Shown: in pieces, positions 44,633-54,425 of the stretch
How the letters are laid out: every line of letters starts with the position of its first letter
Position numbering within the stretch: the stretch's first letter is position 1
Assembly (NCBI GenBank): GCA_963817615.1
Contig: CAWFPH010000003.1
Coordinates: 992,001 to 1,056,000 of the forward strand
From: FEN-1219 sp963817615
GTDB taxonomy: Bacteria > Pseudomonadota > Gammaproteobacteria > Steroidobacterales > Rariloculaceae
Length of the DNA: 64,000 bases
Reading direction: 5' to 3'
Position numbers and translations under genes: made by a program
The notes under the pieces: model-generated
Databases searched by the model: none
Told to the model about the DNA's origin: nothing
Seen by the model: only the letters and a program-made list of their open reading frames with translations

Positions 44633-47182
44633 CTACCGCTGCCAAAGAATCAGCGGCGCCTCGAGCGGCACCGATGCACCGTCGTGCCAGGGGACCACGC
44701 GCGGCGTATAGTCGGCCGCCGGCCGCTTGGTCGGGACGCTCGCCCGGAACGAACGCCCGTCGGCGGTAGTCGAGGGCTGCAAATAGGTCATTTCGATGAT
44801 CTCTCGATCCGCGCCCTCACCTCTCTCCGCGAAGAGTTGAACGCGTATCGAACCCGGCTCGATGCCTCGACAAATGAGCTCCACGTCGAAAGTGTGCAAG
44901 CCGTTTTCGGTGCGAACGCTAACGTTGCCGAAACGCAGCGCGGACCACTGCCGGCGGAGCTCGCGCTGCCACTCGGCGATTCGCCTCCCCAAGGCGCAGC
45001 GATCGTCGGCTCGTCGGCGAAACGCGCGAGAGGCTGGCAGGTAATACCGCTCGAGATACTCGCGCACCGAGCGATTGGTCGAGAACCGAGGCGTGAGACG
45101 CGCCATGCTTTCGCGCATTCGCGCGACCCACGCGGTCGGCGTACCGTTCGCATCCCGGGTGTAGAATTCGGGGACGACCTCGCGCTCGAGCAATTCGAAG
45201 AGCGCCACGGCATCCGCGGCATCCGCCTCGTCATCCCCGTCACCCGAGCGTCCGCCGGCGAGCGCCCAGCCGCACTCGGGCGCGTAAGCCTCCGCCCACC
45301 AACCATCGAGCTCGGAGAGATTCAGCCCGCCGTTGACGAGCGCCTTCATGCCGCTAGTGCCGCTCGCTTCCCACGGTCTGCGCGGCGTGTTCAACCAAAC
45401 GTCCACGCCCTGGACCAGACGCTCTGTCAAGAGCATGTCGTAGTCGGCGAGAAACACGACCCGCCGAAGCGCGCTACCCTCGAGGTTCCGGATGAACTGC
45501 AACCATTCGTGAATCAGCGCCTGGCCCGGCCCGTCCGCGGGGTGCGCCTTGCCGGCCAGTACCAATTGAACCGGTCGCTCGGGGTTGCCGAGTAGGCGGA
45601 CGAGTCGGGCCGCATCGTGAAGCAACAGGTTCGGTCGCTTGTAAGTCGCGAACCTCCGCGCGAAGCCGATCGTGAGGACGCGCGGATCGAACAGCTCGCG
45701 GGCACCCGCGATGGCGTCGGCCGGTGCACCGGAGAACTCGAGCTCACGCGCGCGCCGTTCACGGACGTGATCGACGAGAGCCGCCCGAGCGGCGTTGCGA
45801 AATTGCCAGAGCCTCGCATCGGGCACTTGCCTGATCTCGTGCTCGAGCGTCTCGACCGCGCCGCGCCAACGATCCTTGCCCGACACCTCGGTCCACAGAT
45901 CGTCGGCATCGGCCGAATCCCAGGACGGCATGTGAACGCCGTTCGTCACGTGACCGATTGGAACGTCGTCCACCGGCCACCGTTCGAACAGATGCGCGAA
46001 TAGCTCGCGACTCACCTGCCCGTGTAGACGACTGACCCCGTTGACCGCGGCGCTTCCGCGAATCGCGAGGTACGCCATATTGAACGGCTCCGTCGGATCC
46101 CCCGGATTATGGCGCCCGAGCGCGAGAAGATCGGCCACACCGATCCCGAGCTCCTTCTGTGCGTAGTGGTGCAGCAGAGACTCCACGAGATTGGCCGGGA
46201 AGCGATCGAACCCGGCGGCGACGGCGGTATGCGTGGTGAACACGTTGCCGGCGCGCGTCACCGCCAACGCGACGGCGAACGATTCACCGCTTCTTCTCAT
46301 GAAGCAACGCGCCCTCTCCAAAACCGCAAACGCGGCATGTCCCTCGTTGAGATGACAGACCTCGGGCGTCTCTCCGATTTGCTCGAGCAGGCGCCAACCG
46401 CCTACGCCCAAGACCAGCTCCTGCAGCAACCTGAGTTCCGGCTCCGAGACGTATAGCTGGCCGGTGATCGCTCGATACGGCGGATAGTTCGCGATGTCGT
46501 TGCTGTCGAGCAGGTAGAGCTTCGCGTTGCCGACGCGCACCTGCCAGGCTCGCAACCAAATGCGATGGCCGGGCAGATCGAGACGGAGGCGCAGCCACTC
46601 ACCCGTCTTGTCGCGCAACGGCTCGATCGGCAGCTGGCCCGGGTCGTTGTATGGAAATACGGACTGCTGCCACCCCTGCGCGTCGATGAGTTGGCGGAAG
46701 TACCCGACTTGGTACAGTAGCCCGACGCCCACGACCGGCACGCGCAGGTCGCTGGCCGCTTTCAGCTGATCGCCCGCGACGTTGCCGAGGCCGCCCGAGT
46801 AGATCGGCAGAGCCTCGCTCAACATGAACTCCATGCTGAAATACGCCACGCCGCCCAAGGAGGCATGGGGATAAGCGCGCTGAAACCAACCGGGACTCGC
46901 GGCGGCCGTCTCTCGCTGCTCCAGAAGATCGGCCACCTCGCGGCGAAAGGCCGGATCGGAACACTCGCGCGCTATGCGCTCCGGGCCAACCGCCTGCAAC
47001 ACCCCACGCGGATCGTGCGTGAAATCCCAGAGCTCCGGATCCAACCGCCGCCAGAGCTGGTCGGCTGCGTGATTCCACGACCAGCGCAGGTCGAGTGCGA
47101 GAGCATCGAGACCAGCCAGTGTTGCGGCCTGCTGCGCCGGTCCCTCGTCGGTGGCAGACTCATTCGCTCTCGCTTCGCTCAT
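44633..47182 (-). CDS. glgP: alpha-glucan (glycogen/maltodextrin) phosphorylase
   Basis: An 849-residue GT35 phosphorylase of the 'alpha-glucan family' branch. It releases glucose-1-phosphate from glycogen or maltodextrin. Visible are AYFSMEFMLSEALPIYSGGLGNVAGDQLKAASDL near the N-terminus, CHLNEGHAAFAVLERAR, RFATYKRPNLLL and the pyridoxal-phosphate region EASGTSGMKALVNGGLNLSELDGWW. The start is 21 bp downstream of the phosphoglucomutase stop in the same direction. The C-terminal ~100 residues (MTYLQPSTTADGR) form the extra domain common in this branch. Confidence 0.94.
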   Translation of the reverse strand: MSEARANESATDEGPAQQAATLAGLDALALDLRWSWNHAADQLWRRLDPELWDFTHDPRGVLQAVGPERIARECSDPAFRREVADLLEQRETAAASPGWFQRAYPHASLGGVAYFSMEFMLSEALPIYSGGLGNVAGDQLKAASDLRVPVVGVGLLYQVGYFRQLIDAQGWQQSVFPYNDPGQLPIEPLRDKTGEWLRLRLDLPGHRIWLRAWQVRVGNAKLYLLDSNDIANYPPYRAITGQLYVSEPELRLLQELVLGVGGWRLLEQIGETPEVCHLNEGHAAFAVLERARCFMRRSGESFAVALAVTRAGNVFTTHTAVAAGFDRFPANLVESLLHHYAQKELGIGVADLLALGRHNPGDPTEPFNMAYLAIRGSAAVNGVSRLHGQVSRELFAHLFERWPVDDVPIGHVTNGVHMPSWDSADADDLWTEVSGKDRWRGAVETLEHEIRQVPDARLWQFRNAARAALVDHVRERRARELEFSGAPADAIAGARELFDPRVLTIGFARRFATYKRPNLLLHDAARLVRLLGNPERPVQLVLAGKAHPADGPGQALIHEWLQFIRNLEGSALRRVVFLADYDMLLTERLVQGVDVWLNTPRRPWEASGTSGMKALVNGGLNLSELDGWWAEAYAPECGWALAGGRSGDGDDEADAADAVALFELLEREVVPEFYTRDANGTPTAWVARMRESMARLTPRFSTNRSVREYLERYYLPASRAFRRRADDRCALGRRIAEWQRELRRQWSALRFGNVSVRTENGLHTFDVELICRGIEPGSIRVQLFAERGEGADREIIEMTYLQPSTTADGRSFRASVPTKRPAADYTPRVVPWHDGASVPLEAPLILWQR

Positions 47183-47203
47183 GACAATTCCTCGTGCTCG
47201 TGC

Positions 47204-48898
47204 CTACACCTTCAACGACCGGCGGCATGGCGCTAGGCGCCTCCGCCGAGCACCTTCAGCGACGATTTGTTCGGCTTCGACTAGGAGGCGACCGAGGTGG
47301 TCGCGTCCGAGAAAGCTCTCCGCGTAGATCCTGTAGATGTCCTCTGTGCCCGACGGGCGGGCAGCGAACCAGCCGTTCTCGCTGCTCACCTTGACGCCGC
47401 CAATAGGCGCATCGTTGCCGGGTGCGCGTGTCGACACGCTGCGCACTCGTTCGCCCGCCAACGCCTGCACATCCACCGCGTTGGCGTCGAGTCGGGACAA
47501 CAAGCGCTTTTGAGCCTGCGTCGCGTGACCCTCGATGCGAGCGTAGACGGGGTCACCGAACTGCGCCGTCAGCTCGCCGTACGCGATGCTCGGGTCGCGT
47601 CCACGTGTTGCCGTGATCTCTGCGGCGAGCAGCGCTGCGACGATTCCATCCTTGTCGGTCGTCCACGCCCGGCCGTCCTTGCGCAGAAACGACGCACCGG
47701 CACTCTCCTCGCCTGCGAAGCCCAGGTTTCCTTGGAACAAGCCGTCGACGAACCACTTGAATCCCACCGGCACTTCGCGCACGGGTCGACCGACCGCCGC
47801 GGCGACCTTGTCGAGCATGCGGCTCGTGACGACCGTCTTGCCGACCGCCGCGGACGAGCGCCAACCCGGCCGAGCCCTGAAGAGGTAGGCCACGCAGACG
47901 GATAGATAGTGGTTCGGCGGCAACAGACCCGCTTTGGCCGTCACGATGCCGTGGCGATCGTGATCCGTATCGCATCCGAACGCGATGTCGAATCGGTCCT
48001 TCAATGCGATCAGCCGCCGCATCGCGTAGGGCGAAGACGGATCCATACGGATGCGGCCGTCGCGATCCAACGTCATGAATCGAAATGTCGGGTCGACGCT
48101 TTCGTCCACGACCGTCAGGTCGAGGCCATAGTGCTCCGCGATGCGAGCCCAGTAATGCACGCCCGCGCCTCCGAGCGGATCGACCCCCATCCGCAGGCCC
48201 GACTTGCGGAGCGCCTCCATGTCGATCACGGCCGCTAAATCGTCGACGTAGGCGCCGATATAGTCGTGACGATGCGTCGTCGGGGCTCGAAGCGCCGACT
48301 CCAACGGCACTCGCTTCACGCCAAGAAGACCGGAAGCCAAGAGCTCGTTCGCCTGCGTCTCGATCCACGTCGTGACTTGGGTCTCCGCGGGTCCACCGTT
48401 CACCGCGTTGTATTTGAAGCCGCCGTCTTCCGGCGGATTGTGCGAAGGCGTGACAACGATGCCGTCTGCGAACGCGCTGCGCCTGCCGCGGTTGTACGTC
48501 AGGATCGCGTGCGAGACAGCCGGCGTCGGCGTGTACTCATCGCCTTCCGCCAGCATCACGTGCACGCCATGAGCCGCCAAGACCTCGAGCGCGCTCGCGC
48601 ACGCCGGCGCGGACAGCGCGTGCGTGTCGGCGCCGAGAAATAGAGGGCCATCGATGCCCATTCGCTCGCGATGGCGGCAGATCGCCTCGCTGATCGCCAG
48701 GATATGTGCTTCATTGAAGGTCTTCTCGAGCGCACTGCCCCTATGTCCGGAAGTGCCGAACAGCACGCGCTGCTCGGGCACCGAGGGATCGGGAGACTCC
48801 GTGAAATACGCGGTGATGAGCCGCGGGACATCGATCAAATCGGCCGGACCGGCCGGTCGACCGGCGGCCGGATTCACGGCTACGGGATCGGCGAGCAT
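47204..48898 (-). CDS. pgm: alpha-D-phosphoglucomutase
   Basis: A 564-residue enzyme converting glucose-1-phosphate and glucose-6-phosphate. The phosphoserine loop is in VVTPSHNPPEDGGFKYN, the N-terminal substrate loop reads FGTSGHRGSALEKTFNE, the metal loop is CDTDHDRHGI, and GFAGEESAG and RPSGTEDIYRIYAES are the sugar and phosphate loops. It follows a truncated HAD gene with a 1-base stop/start overlap (TGATG), and GGAGG precedes its ATG at 48898. It passes glucose-1-phosphate from the phosphorylase into central metabolism. Confidence 0.95.
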   Translation of the reverse strand: MLADPVAVNPAAGRPAGPADLIDVPRLITAYFTESPDPSVPEQRVLFGTSGHRGSALEKTFNEAHILAISEAICRHRERMGIDGPLFLGADTHALSAPACASALEVLAAHGVHVMLAEGDEYTPTPAVSHAILTYNRGRRSAFADGIVVTPSHNPPEDGGFKYNAVNGGPAETQVTTWIETQANELLASGLLGVKRVPLESALRAPTTHRHDYIGAYVDDLAAVIDMEALRKSGLRMGVDPLGGAGVHYWARIAEHYGLDLTVVDESVDPTFRFMTLDRDGRIRMDPSSPYAMRRLIALKDRFDIAFGCDTDHDRHGIVTAKAGLLPPNHYLSVCVAYLFRARPGWRSSAAVGKTVVTSRMLDKVAAAVGRPVREVPVGFKWFVDGLFQGNLGFAGEESAGASFLRKDGRAWTTDKDGIVAALLAAEITATRGRDPSIAYGELTAQFGDPVYARIEGHATQAQKRLLSRLDANAVDVQALAGERVRSVSTRAPGNDAPIGGVKVSSENGWFAARPSGTEDIYRIYAESFLGRDHLGRLLVEAEQIVAEGARRRRLAPCRRSLKV

Positions 48899-49167
48899 CA
48901 GTGGGTATCCTCCAATCGGTAGCGCTCCGAGGCACCCGCGTAGTCCACAAACCGGTTCTCCGCCCGCACAGCCTCGAAGACCGTCCAATGTCGCTTTCGG
49001 CCGCACCGGCACAGCGTCTCTTCGAGTCGACTGTTCAAATCACGTTCTATTCGGTCGTTGTCGATCAAGGTATCGTCCACGTCGATCAGAAATGCGGCCT
49101 TATCCGAGGGCTCATTACGTACCCCCCTGGCGGCCCGGCGCATCCGGCCCGCTTCGCTGCCCTTCAT
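48898..49167 (-). pseudogene. truncated HAD-family hydrolase (N-terminal part)
   Basis: About 89 residues. The HAD motif I is complete (AFLIDVDDTLIDNDRIERDL), followed by the start of the helical cap (RLEETLCRCGRKRHWTVFEAVRAENRFVDYAG). It stops at ERYRLEDTH, where complete family members continue for another ~130 residues with motifs II-IV. Without these it cannot be a working phosphatase. The stop codon is fused to the pgm start (TGATG), so the remnant may persist as a translated leader that couples to pgm. Starts at 49167 or 49143. Confidence 0.7.
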
Positions 49168-49540
49168 GATCCGATGCGCGCCTCGGTGGATATAGAACGA
49201 ATCCTTTGCCGTTGTGACGAATCGATTGCGTCGTCTGTGGCCCCGCCATCGCTGCGGCGGTGTACGACTCGGTCGGCGGTCTCGGAAAGAGAACGACGGA
49301 CTCGTACGATCGTCGAAAAGAGCGCAGTACCAGACAAACGGGCGCAACGGCGGTCAATCTTCGAGACGCATGCCGACTTATCCTCGAACCACACTCACTT
49401 CAACGGCGAACGGTCATGATTGGAAGCGCGCTGATGTCGAGCTTCACGGTTCTGCACGCCTTGTCCGGTTTTGCGGCGATCGCGCCGTCCCTGGTCGCGG
49501 TGAAAACGTTCCGGCGCGGCCCTGTTGCGCGCGGCCTTCG
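49168..49540. other. divergent promoter region of the glycogen genes
   Basis: Open frames here read as low-information sequence; I call no gene. It should hold the promoters of the leftward HAD-pgm-glgP unit and the rightward debranching enzyme. No clear palindrome noticed. Confidence 0.4.
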
Positions 49541-51721
49541 ATGTCAATCGAGCCCGTGTCCTCCGAGCGAAGTGCATCACCGCCGGCGCGCGTAGAGCCG
49601 TCCGCGGCTCCGCGTGCTCTCGACCGCTGCAGCGCTGCGGTTGCGGAGGTCGGCGAGGTCCGGAGCGGCCGACCGGAGCCGCTCGGGGCCTGGGCCACTC
49701 CGGACGGCGTCAATTTCGCACTATTCAGCCGCAATGCGACACGGGTGCGACTCGAGCTTTTCGACAGCGCAATGGACAACACGCCGTCGCGAATCATCGA
49801 CCTCGATCCGCAACGACATCGCACCGGCGACATCTGGCACGCGTGGGTGCGAGGCGTGCGGAACGGCGCGTTCTATGGGTACCGCGTCGACGGCCCGTAT
49901 CGGCCGGAGGATGGCCATCGTTTCAATGTGAACAAACTGCTGCTCGATCCGTATGCCGCCGCCGTTGCGAGCTCTTCGGGTTGGGATCTCGCGCCGGCAA
50001 GGGGCTACGATCCCCACGCGCCAGAGCCGGATCTCGCGCCCTCGCTGCTCGACGACGCCGGCGCGATGCCGAAATGCGTCTTCGTGCACGACCATTTCGA
50101 CTGGCACGCTGATCGTTCGCCGCGGACGGCGTGGTCGAATACCGTCATCTACGAGACACACGTGCGTGGGCTGACGATTCATCCAAGCTCCGGCGTCGCG
50201 CATCCCGGAACGTATCGGGGGCTGATCGAGAAGATTCCCTATTTGAGGGACCTCGGTGTCACGGCCGTCGAGCTGATGCCCATCTTCGAGTTCGACGAGG
50301 ACCAAGGGTCGCGCGTCGATCCGCGTACCGGTAAACCGCTCGGCAATTATTGGGGCTACGAGCCGATCGCATTCTTCGCGCCCAAGGCTTCGTACTGCAG
50401 CTCAGGGAATCTCGGTCGACAGAAGCTTGAATTCAAACAAATGGTCGAGGCGCTGCACGCAGCCGGCCTCGAAGTCATCCTCGACGTCGTGTTCAACCAT
50501 ACCGCGGAGGGCAATCGGCTTGGACCGACGTTGAGCTTCCGCGGAATCGACAATTCGATCTACTACATGCTGGCCGACGACAAACGCTACTACAGGGATT
50601 TCACGGGCACCGGGAATACAGTCAACGCGAACCACCCCGTCGTTCGCGACCTCGTGCTCGACGCGCTCCGCTACTGGGTCCTCGAGATGCGAGTGGACGG
50701 GTTCCGCTTCGACCTCGCCGCCGTTCTCGGCCGCGACGAAGAGGGCAACCTGCTGGCGAACCCACCGCTCCTCGAGCGGATTGCGGAGGATCCGCTCCTG
50801 CGCGACGTCAAGTTGATCGCAGAGGCGTGGGACGCGGCCGGCGCCTACGAGGTCGGCAGTTTCTCGGAGCGCCGTTGGGCGGAATGGAACGACCGCTTCC
50901 GCGACGACGTGCGCCGCTTCTGGCGCGGCGACGACGGCATGCTCGGCGCGTTCGCGAGCCGCCTAGCGGGAAGCGCCGACGTCTACGGGCGCTCCGGCAA
51001 AGGACCCGAGTGCAGCATCAACCTGGTGACGTGTCACGACGGCTTCACCCTGAACGACCTGGTGACCTATCGCAACAAGCACAACGAGGCGAACGGCGAG
51101 AACAACCGGGACGGCACACCTTACAACTGGAGCCACAACTACGGCGCTGAGGGCCCAGCACCCGGAGCCATCGATGCGCTGCGCCGGCGCCAGATCAAGA
51201 ACTTTCTGTTGACGCTTTTCGTAGCGCGCGGCGTACCGATGCTAATGGGCGGCGATGAATGGCGACGGACGCAGAACGGCAACAACAACGCCTACTGCCA
51301 CGACGACGCTACGAGCTGGTACGACTGGGACCTGCTGCGCAAGCATCGTGACATTTACGGGTTCACGCGGCTGATGATCGCGCTGCGGAAAGCCCATCCT
51401 GTGTTGTCTCGAGAGCGATTTTATACCGACCGCGAAATCCACTGGTTCGGGCCCGAGGGCCACACGCCTCACTGGACGGATCCGCGCGCGAAGCAGCTCG
51501 GCTGCCTCATCACGGAAGACGCCTCGGCGGCGCTCTGCCTCGTTTTCAACGCCGCCGAAGAACCCGCATCGTTTCGACTGCCGGCGGCGCGGTCGAGCGC
51601 GGGCTGGCGGCTCGTCGTCGACACGTCGCGAGAGACGGTCCGAGATTCCGTCGTTTTCGAGGAGAACGTGTCCAAAGCATTCGTGGCCGCCCCCCGCACC
51701 AGCGCGGTTCTACTTTCATAA
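49541..51721 (+). CDS. glgX: glycogen debranching enzyme GlgX
   Basis: A 726-residue GH13 enzyme that removes alpha-1,6 branches from phosphorylase-trimmed glycogen. An N-terminal carbohydrate-binding domain (PEPLGAWATPDGVNFALFSRNA, GYRVDGPY) precedes the barrel. The nucleophile is D391 in MRVDGFRFDLA, the acid/base E428 in LIAEAWDAAGAYEVGSF, and the third acid follows in CHDGFTLNDLV. The motif NKHNEANGENNRDG is typical of GlgX. The start at 49541 (MSIEPV) is about 40 residues before the conserved domain; the longer frame upstream is not protein-like. Confidence 0.94.
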   Translation: MSIEPVSSERSASPPARVEPSAAPRALDRCSAAVAEVGEVRSGRPEPLGAWATPDGVNFALFSRNATRVRLELFDSAMDNTPSRIIDLDPQRHRTGDIWHAWVRGVRNGAFYGYRVDGPYRPEDGHRFNVNKLLLDPYAAAVASSSGWDLAPARGYDPHAPEPDLAPSLLDDAGAMPKCVFVHDHFDWHADRSPRTAWSNTVIYETHVRGLTIHPSSGVAHPGTYRGLIEKIPYLRDLGVTAVELMPIFEFDEDQGSRVDPRTGKPLGNYWGYEPIAFFAPKASYCSSGNLGRQKLEFKQMVEALHAAGLEVILDVVFNHTAEGNRLGPTLSFRGIDNSIYYMLADDKRYYRDFTGTGNTVNANHPVVRDLVLDALRYWVLEMRVDGFRFDLAAVLGRDEEGNLLANPPLLERIAEDPLLRDVKLIAEAWDAAGAYEVGSFSERRWAEWNDRFRDDVRRFWRGDDGMLGAFASRLAGSADVYGRSGKGPECSINLVTCHDGFTLNDLVTYRNKHNEANGENNRDGTPYNWSHNYGAEGPAPGAIDALRRRQIKNFLLTLFVARGVPMLMGGDEWRRTQNGNNNAYCHDDATSWYDWDLLRKHRDIYGFTRLMIALRKAHPVLSRERFYTDREIHWFGPEGHTPHWTDPRAKQLGCLITEDASAALCLVFNAAEEPASFRLPAARSSAGWRLVVDTSRETVRDSVVFEENVSKAFVAAPRTSAVLLS

Positions 51722-51888
51722 GGGTTCGCCGCCATCGAAAGGTACAAATCGACGTAATAGCGTGCAATCTCGACCGGCTGCAACTCGCTACGCTGGCGAT
51801 AACGCTAATTGACCTCGCCGTTCGCCGATGGAACGTGGCATCGCGGAAGGTCGCGTTCCGAACGTTGTTGAGTTGGAGGAGAAGGAAC

Positions 51889-52470
51889 ATGCCACTCAAA
51901 CTCGAGCTTGAGCTCACCGACCAGGATCTCTGTCACTTCCGAAGACTCATGCGCGAGAGCTGGCAGCGCAACGCCACACGCGATGAGAGCAAGCTCCTGG
52001 AAGAGGCGCGCCGCTGGCTCGCAAAGGCTCGCACCCTGGAAGCGCCCGAGCACGTGAAGAAGCGGCTGGACGATCTCGGCACGTTGCTCGCCATGCTCGA
52101 CGACGCCGACTGGCCACTCGAGGAGAAGGACCGGCGCCGCATCGTCGCCGCGTTAAGCTACTTCGCCGACGCGGCGGATGGGTCCGCGGACCGGATCCGA
52201 GGTCTTGGATTTCTCGATGATGCGCTGATGACCGATGTGGTGGCTCATGAGCTTGCGCACGACTTGCAAGGGTATCGTGAGTTCGCTGCGTATCGGGAGA
52301 AGGAGCACGTGCTGCACGGGAAGGAACATGTCGACCGGCAAGACTGGCTGGCCGCCAAGCGCCGCCAAATCCGGCTGAACATGCACGACTTGTGGCAGCA
52401 GCGCATGCGTCACGGTTCGACGGACGGGCCCACCGACCCCATCCTGGCCTATATGAGCGAGCCATACTGA
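51889..52470 (+). CDS. DUF1232 (YkvA-like) protein
   Basis: A 193-residue soluble protein. The central part RRRIVAALSYFADAADGSADRIRGLGFLDDALMTDVVAHELAHDLQGY has the DUF1232/YkvA pattern (ALxYFxDPxDxxPDxxPxxGxxDDA), with the prolines replaced. A helical N-terminal region (LLEEARRWLAKARTLEAPEHVKKRLDDL) precedes it. GGAGGAGAAGGA gives a strong ribosome-binding site, supporting the start at 51889 over 51835. Function unknown. Confidence 0.82.
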   Translation: MPLKLELELTDQDLCHFRRLMRESWQRNATRDESKLLEEARRWLAKARTLEAPEHVKKRLDDLGTLLAMLDDADWPLEEKDRRRIVAALSYFADAADGSADRIRGLGFLDDALMTDVVAHELAHDLQGYREFAAYREKEHVLHGKEHVDRQDWLAAKRRQIRLNMHDLWQQRMRHGSTDGPTDPILAYMSEPY

Positions 52471-52782
52471 AAGCAGCGCACCGCCGATGTCCACTTGGCG
52501 CCTTCAGCGCGCCGCGTAGCGCACGTTTGGCCGCGAAGGGCGCGGGGTCGGCACGACAGCCGCCCCGCCAAAAGTTCTGCCACGACTCCCGCCATGTCGC
52601 ACGAGCTCAGCTGCTGTCAAACAATTGCGGCCCGCTGCATCCCACATACACGCCTCGTGTCGTCGGACCCGGCGCGCAAGACCATCGTATCGACTCATAC
52701 CATCGTGTCATGGCGCGGCTCTCAAGGCTGCGGATGATTGCCTTGACCGTATTGTATCGGCGCAAAACAGGGAGCAAGCCGA
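52471..52782. other. intergenic region before egtD
   Basis: No credible gene. It should contain the egtD promoter; I can point to no clear operator. Confidence 0.45.
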
Positions 52783-53736
52783 ATGCTTTACCCATTGAGC
52801 AATCAAACGAGTCTGTATAACGCCTTCCACGACGACGTCATCCGGGGGCTTTCGGCCATCCGCAAATCCGTTCCGTGTCGATGGCTCTACGACGAGCGCG
52901 GTAGCGAGCTCTTCGAGCAGATCACGATGCTCGATGATTACTACCCTTCGCGCATTGAAACGGCGATCCTCAGAGAGAATGCACACGACATCGCCAAGTT
53001 CATCAGCCACACGGTCGCAGTCATCGAGTACGGGGCCGGGTCCGGGATCAAGACCGAGATCTTCTTGCGAGCGACCTCACCGTCACTGTATGTGCCTGTC
53101 GACATCTGCGGCGACTATGTCGCTCAAACGGCGGACAGGCTGGCGCGTCTATTCCCGGCGGTCGAGATCCGCCCCCTGGTCGCGGATTTCGGTCGCACCT
53201 TCACGCTGCCGCCAGGCGTGGTGAGCCGCGGTGACAAGACCGCGTTCTTCCCCGGGTCGACCATCGGCAACCTTACGTCCCTTCAGGCCGGAGCTCTGCT
53301 CCGAAGGATGCGATTCCACACTGGGGCGTCCGGACGCGCGATCATTGGCGTCGACCTGACGAAGGACGTAAGACGTCTGCTGCGCGCCTATGACGACTCG
53401 GAAGGCGTAACGGCGGCGTTCAACTTGAATTTCTTGGAGCGGATGAACCGGGAGCTCTCCGCGACTTTCAATGTAGACCAATTCACGCATGCGGCGCGTT
53501 GGAACGACAAAGCATCGGCCGTGGAGATGCATCTCGTGAGCCGCATGCGGCAGGACGTGGCGATCGGTAACCGATTCTTCGCATTCCGCAGAGGAGAGAC
53601 GATTCACACGGAGAGCTCCCGCAAGTACGACGTCGCTGCGTTCCGCGCGCTGGCACGGGTCAACGGATGGCGTGTGGCTGCCATCTGGCAAGATGCACAG
53701 CGCGACTTCGCCGTGTTCGGCCTCGCCGCAGCCTGA
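52783..53736 (+). CDS. egtD: L-histidine N-alpha-methyltransferase EgtD
   Basis: A 317-residue SAM-dependent methyltransferase that trimethylates histidine to hercynine, the first step of ergothioneine synthesis. Family motifs are PCRWLYDERGSELFEQITMLDDYYPSRIE at the N-terminus, the SAM-site VIEYGAGSGIKTEIFL, the FFPGSTIGNLTSLQA loop, VDLTKDV and the C-terminal HTESSRKYDVAAF. Length is normal. It is followed by a redoxin and an EgtB fragment in the same orientation, the remains of an ergothioneine operon. Confidence 0.95.
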   Translation: MLYPLSNQTSLYNAFHDDVIRGLSAIRKSVPCRWLYDERGSELFEQITMLDDYYPSRIETAILRENAHDIAKFISHTVAVIEYGAGSGIKTEIFLRATSPSLYVPVDICGDYVAQTADRLARLFPAVEIRPLVADFGRTFTLPPGVVSRGDKTAFFPGSTIGNLTSLQAGALLRRMRFHTGASGRAIIGVDLTKDVRRLLRAYDDSEGVTAAFNLNFLERMNRELSATFNVDQFTHAARWNDKASAVEMHLVSRMRQDVAIGNRFFAFRRGETIHTESSRKYDVAAFRALARVNGWRVAAIWQDAQRDFAVFGLAAA

Positions 53737-53810
53737 ACGCTGCCGTGATCGAGCTCCTTCGAGTGATGTCCGTGGCCGAATGCACGATGGTTCGGCAGGG
53801 GGGTTGAAAT

Positions 53811-54398
53811 ATGCGTTCCGATATCGTGCCGGGCGGCACATTTCCCGACTACGAGTTGCCCGATCACCTGCGGCAACCCCGCACGCTCAGCGCGCTTCAG
53901 GGTGACGATCCGTTGATCCTCACTCTCGCACGTGGCCACTATTGTCCGAAGGAGCACCAGCAGCATCTTGAGCTCGCGACGTTCTACCCGAAAATCGTCG
54001 TGGGATACGCTCGAATCGTCACGATCGCGACCGACGATCACCACACTCTGCAGGAGTTTCGGGCATCGGTCGGGGCCCAGTGGACCTTCCTTTCCGATCC
54101 CGGGCGAACGGTGCAGCAGGATCTGGATATTCAGGAGTACACGGACCCGGAGCACGATCCCATGATCCCGCACACGCTCGTGCTCAAACCCGGCCTGATC
54201 ATCCACTGCATTTATAACGGCTACTGGTTCTGGGGCCGTCCTTCGCTTTTCGATCTTTGGCGCGACCTCCGCGTCGTCACGAGCGAGATCCGCCCCGATT
54301 GGGATCTCGCCGCTCCAGGACTCCGCGAAGCCTGGACCGCGGGCGACGTCTCACCCTTCCACGGCTGGAACAGACGCACGAGATCGTCGGCACGTTAA
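53811..54398 (+). CDS. redoxin-domain (AhpC/TSA-like) protein
   Basis: A 195-residue thioredoxin-fold protein. It has PGGTFPDYELPDHLRQPRTLSALQGDDPLILTLARGHYCPKEHQQHLEL, where a single cysteine in the YCPKE segment sits at the peroxidatic position. The later AQWTFLSDPGRTVQQDLDIQEYTDPEHDPMIPHTLVLKPGL matches a widespread peroxiredoxin-like group. No resolving cysteine is visible nearby, so a one-cysteine mechanism is likely. It lies between egtD and the EgtB fragment and ends where the latter's longest frame begins. Confidence 0.85.
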   Translation: MRSDIVPGGTFPDYELPDHLRQPRTLSALQGDDPLILTLARGHYCPKEHQQHLELATFYPKIVVGYARIVTIATDDHHTLQEFRASVGAQWTFLSDPGRTVQQDLDIQEYTDPEHDPMIPHTLVLKPGLIIHCIYNGYWFWGRPSLFDLWRDLRVVTSEIRPDWDLAAPGLREAWTAGDVSPFHGWNRRTRSSAR

Positions 54399-54425
54399 GT
54401 GAGGCCACGAGCCGGACGCGCTCCA

